From Thermococcus sp. 21S7 (lineage in GTDB: Archaea > Methanobacteriota_B > Thermococci > Thermococcales > Thermococcaceae), in contig NZ_SNUT01000004.1 in the NCBI RefSeq assembly GCF_012027615.1, positions 124,001 to 188,000 on the forward strand: 64,000 bases of DNA, written 5' to 3'. Made by a program: the position numbers and the translations under genes. The notes under the pieces were generated by a model that had not been told where the DNA came from, ran no database searches, and worked only from the letters and a program-made list of their open reading frames with translations. Shown here one piece after another: positions 63,787 to 64,000 of this stretch. How positions within the stretch are numbered: position 1 is the first letter of the stretch; each line of letters begins with the position of its first letter.

Positions 63787-63823
63787 ACGAAAAGGCCATA
63801 AGGGGCTTCTCTTATTTTCTACC

Positions 63824-64000
63824 ATGCAGACCACACGAGTTAGAACACTTGAAGATGTTCAAAAAATCCTGCGTGCTCACAGGAGGGAACTGAGTGAGCA
63901 ATACGGTGTTAGGCGTATTGGAGTCTTCGGTTCGTATTCCCGAAACGAGCAGCGAGCGGACAGCGATGTTGATATCCTCGTGGAGTTCGAACGGCCCGTT
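63824..64000 (+). CDS. MNT-type nucleotidyltransferase (partial)
   Basis: The first 59 codons of a gene cut by the window edge. GVFGSYSRNEQRADSDVDIL is the GSxx(R)xxxSDxD motif of small pol-beta nucleotidyltransferases. Such proteins are often antitoxins paired with a HEPN gene (MntA/HepT); a HEPN gene would be expected just beyond 64000, but this cannot be seen. Confidence 0.82.
   Translation, partial: MQTTRVRTLEDVQKILRAHRRELSEQYGVRRIGVFGSYSRNEQRADSDVDILVEFERPV

Overview
The window looks like the chromosome of a hyperthermophilic euryarchaeon of the order Thermococcales, most likely a Thermococcus. The reasons are a complete archaeal-type S10/spc/alpha ribosomal protein super-operon carrying secY, an archaeal adenylate kinase, cbf5 and RNA polymerase subunits D, N and K; archaeal Shine-Dalgarno sites (GGTG usually 5-6 nt before the start); TTTATA/TTTAAA-type promoters; a sulfhydrogenase beta subunit; a CoA-disulfide reductase/sulfur reductase; and SurR-type operators. 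The species is not assigned.

Layout. 1-5.6 kb: the 5' end of a leftward sulfhydrogenase beta gene, divergent from a three-gene NuoE/NuoF/NuoG-GltD-like flavoprotein complex, with a doubled SurR motif between them. 5.8-13.4 kb: mixed metabolism (DUF234-type ATPase, two class V aminotransferases, archaeal asparagine synthetase, MFS transporter). 13.5-17.8 kb: L10e, an RNA ligase, an AAA ATPase bracketed by 42-43 bp direct repeats, then about 1 kb of hairpin repeats. 17.8-44.3 kb: the ribosomal super-operon from a SPOUT methyltransferase and L3 to L40e, interrupted by an SDR gene plus a decayed HicBA pair, and by a repeat-rich gap with two extra genes; four tRNAs (Ser, Leu, Pro, Leu) lie inside it. 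44.4-56.9 kb: PadR/FUN14 pair, flippase, a metal-ligand-less phosphoesterase homologue, a multi-hairpin probable RNA, tRNA-Arg, Lrp-type regulators, SRP54, a 35-aa ORF, MTA phosphorylase, and a SurR-linked CoA-disulfide reductase. 56.9-64 kb: a Ro60/TROVE protein with a structured leader, a repeat-rich tRNA-Arg/tRNA-Gly segment enclosed by a long inverted repeat, uridine phosphorylase, threonine synthase-like, MEMO and a partial nucleotidyltransferase.

How the parts connect. Most genes serve translation, RNA processing (Rnp1, Cbf5, RNA ligase, SPOUT, Ro60), protein export (SecY, SRP54, DUF106) or transcription. The redox genes at 0-5.6 kb and 55.6 kb share a perfect SurR motif, so hydrogen and sulfur metabolism are probably switched together.

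The most unusual item is the archaeal Ro60 homologue. The DNA between its TATA box and its GTG start can fold into a 21-bp interrupted helix closing a four-way, tRNA-like junction, with the ribosome binding site buried in the helix. This resembles the architecture of bacterial Y RNAs and suggests a Y-RNA-like or autoregulatory leader. All functional statements come from reading the sequence and from family knowledge; no search or folding program was run.
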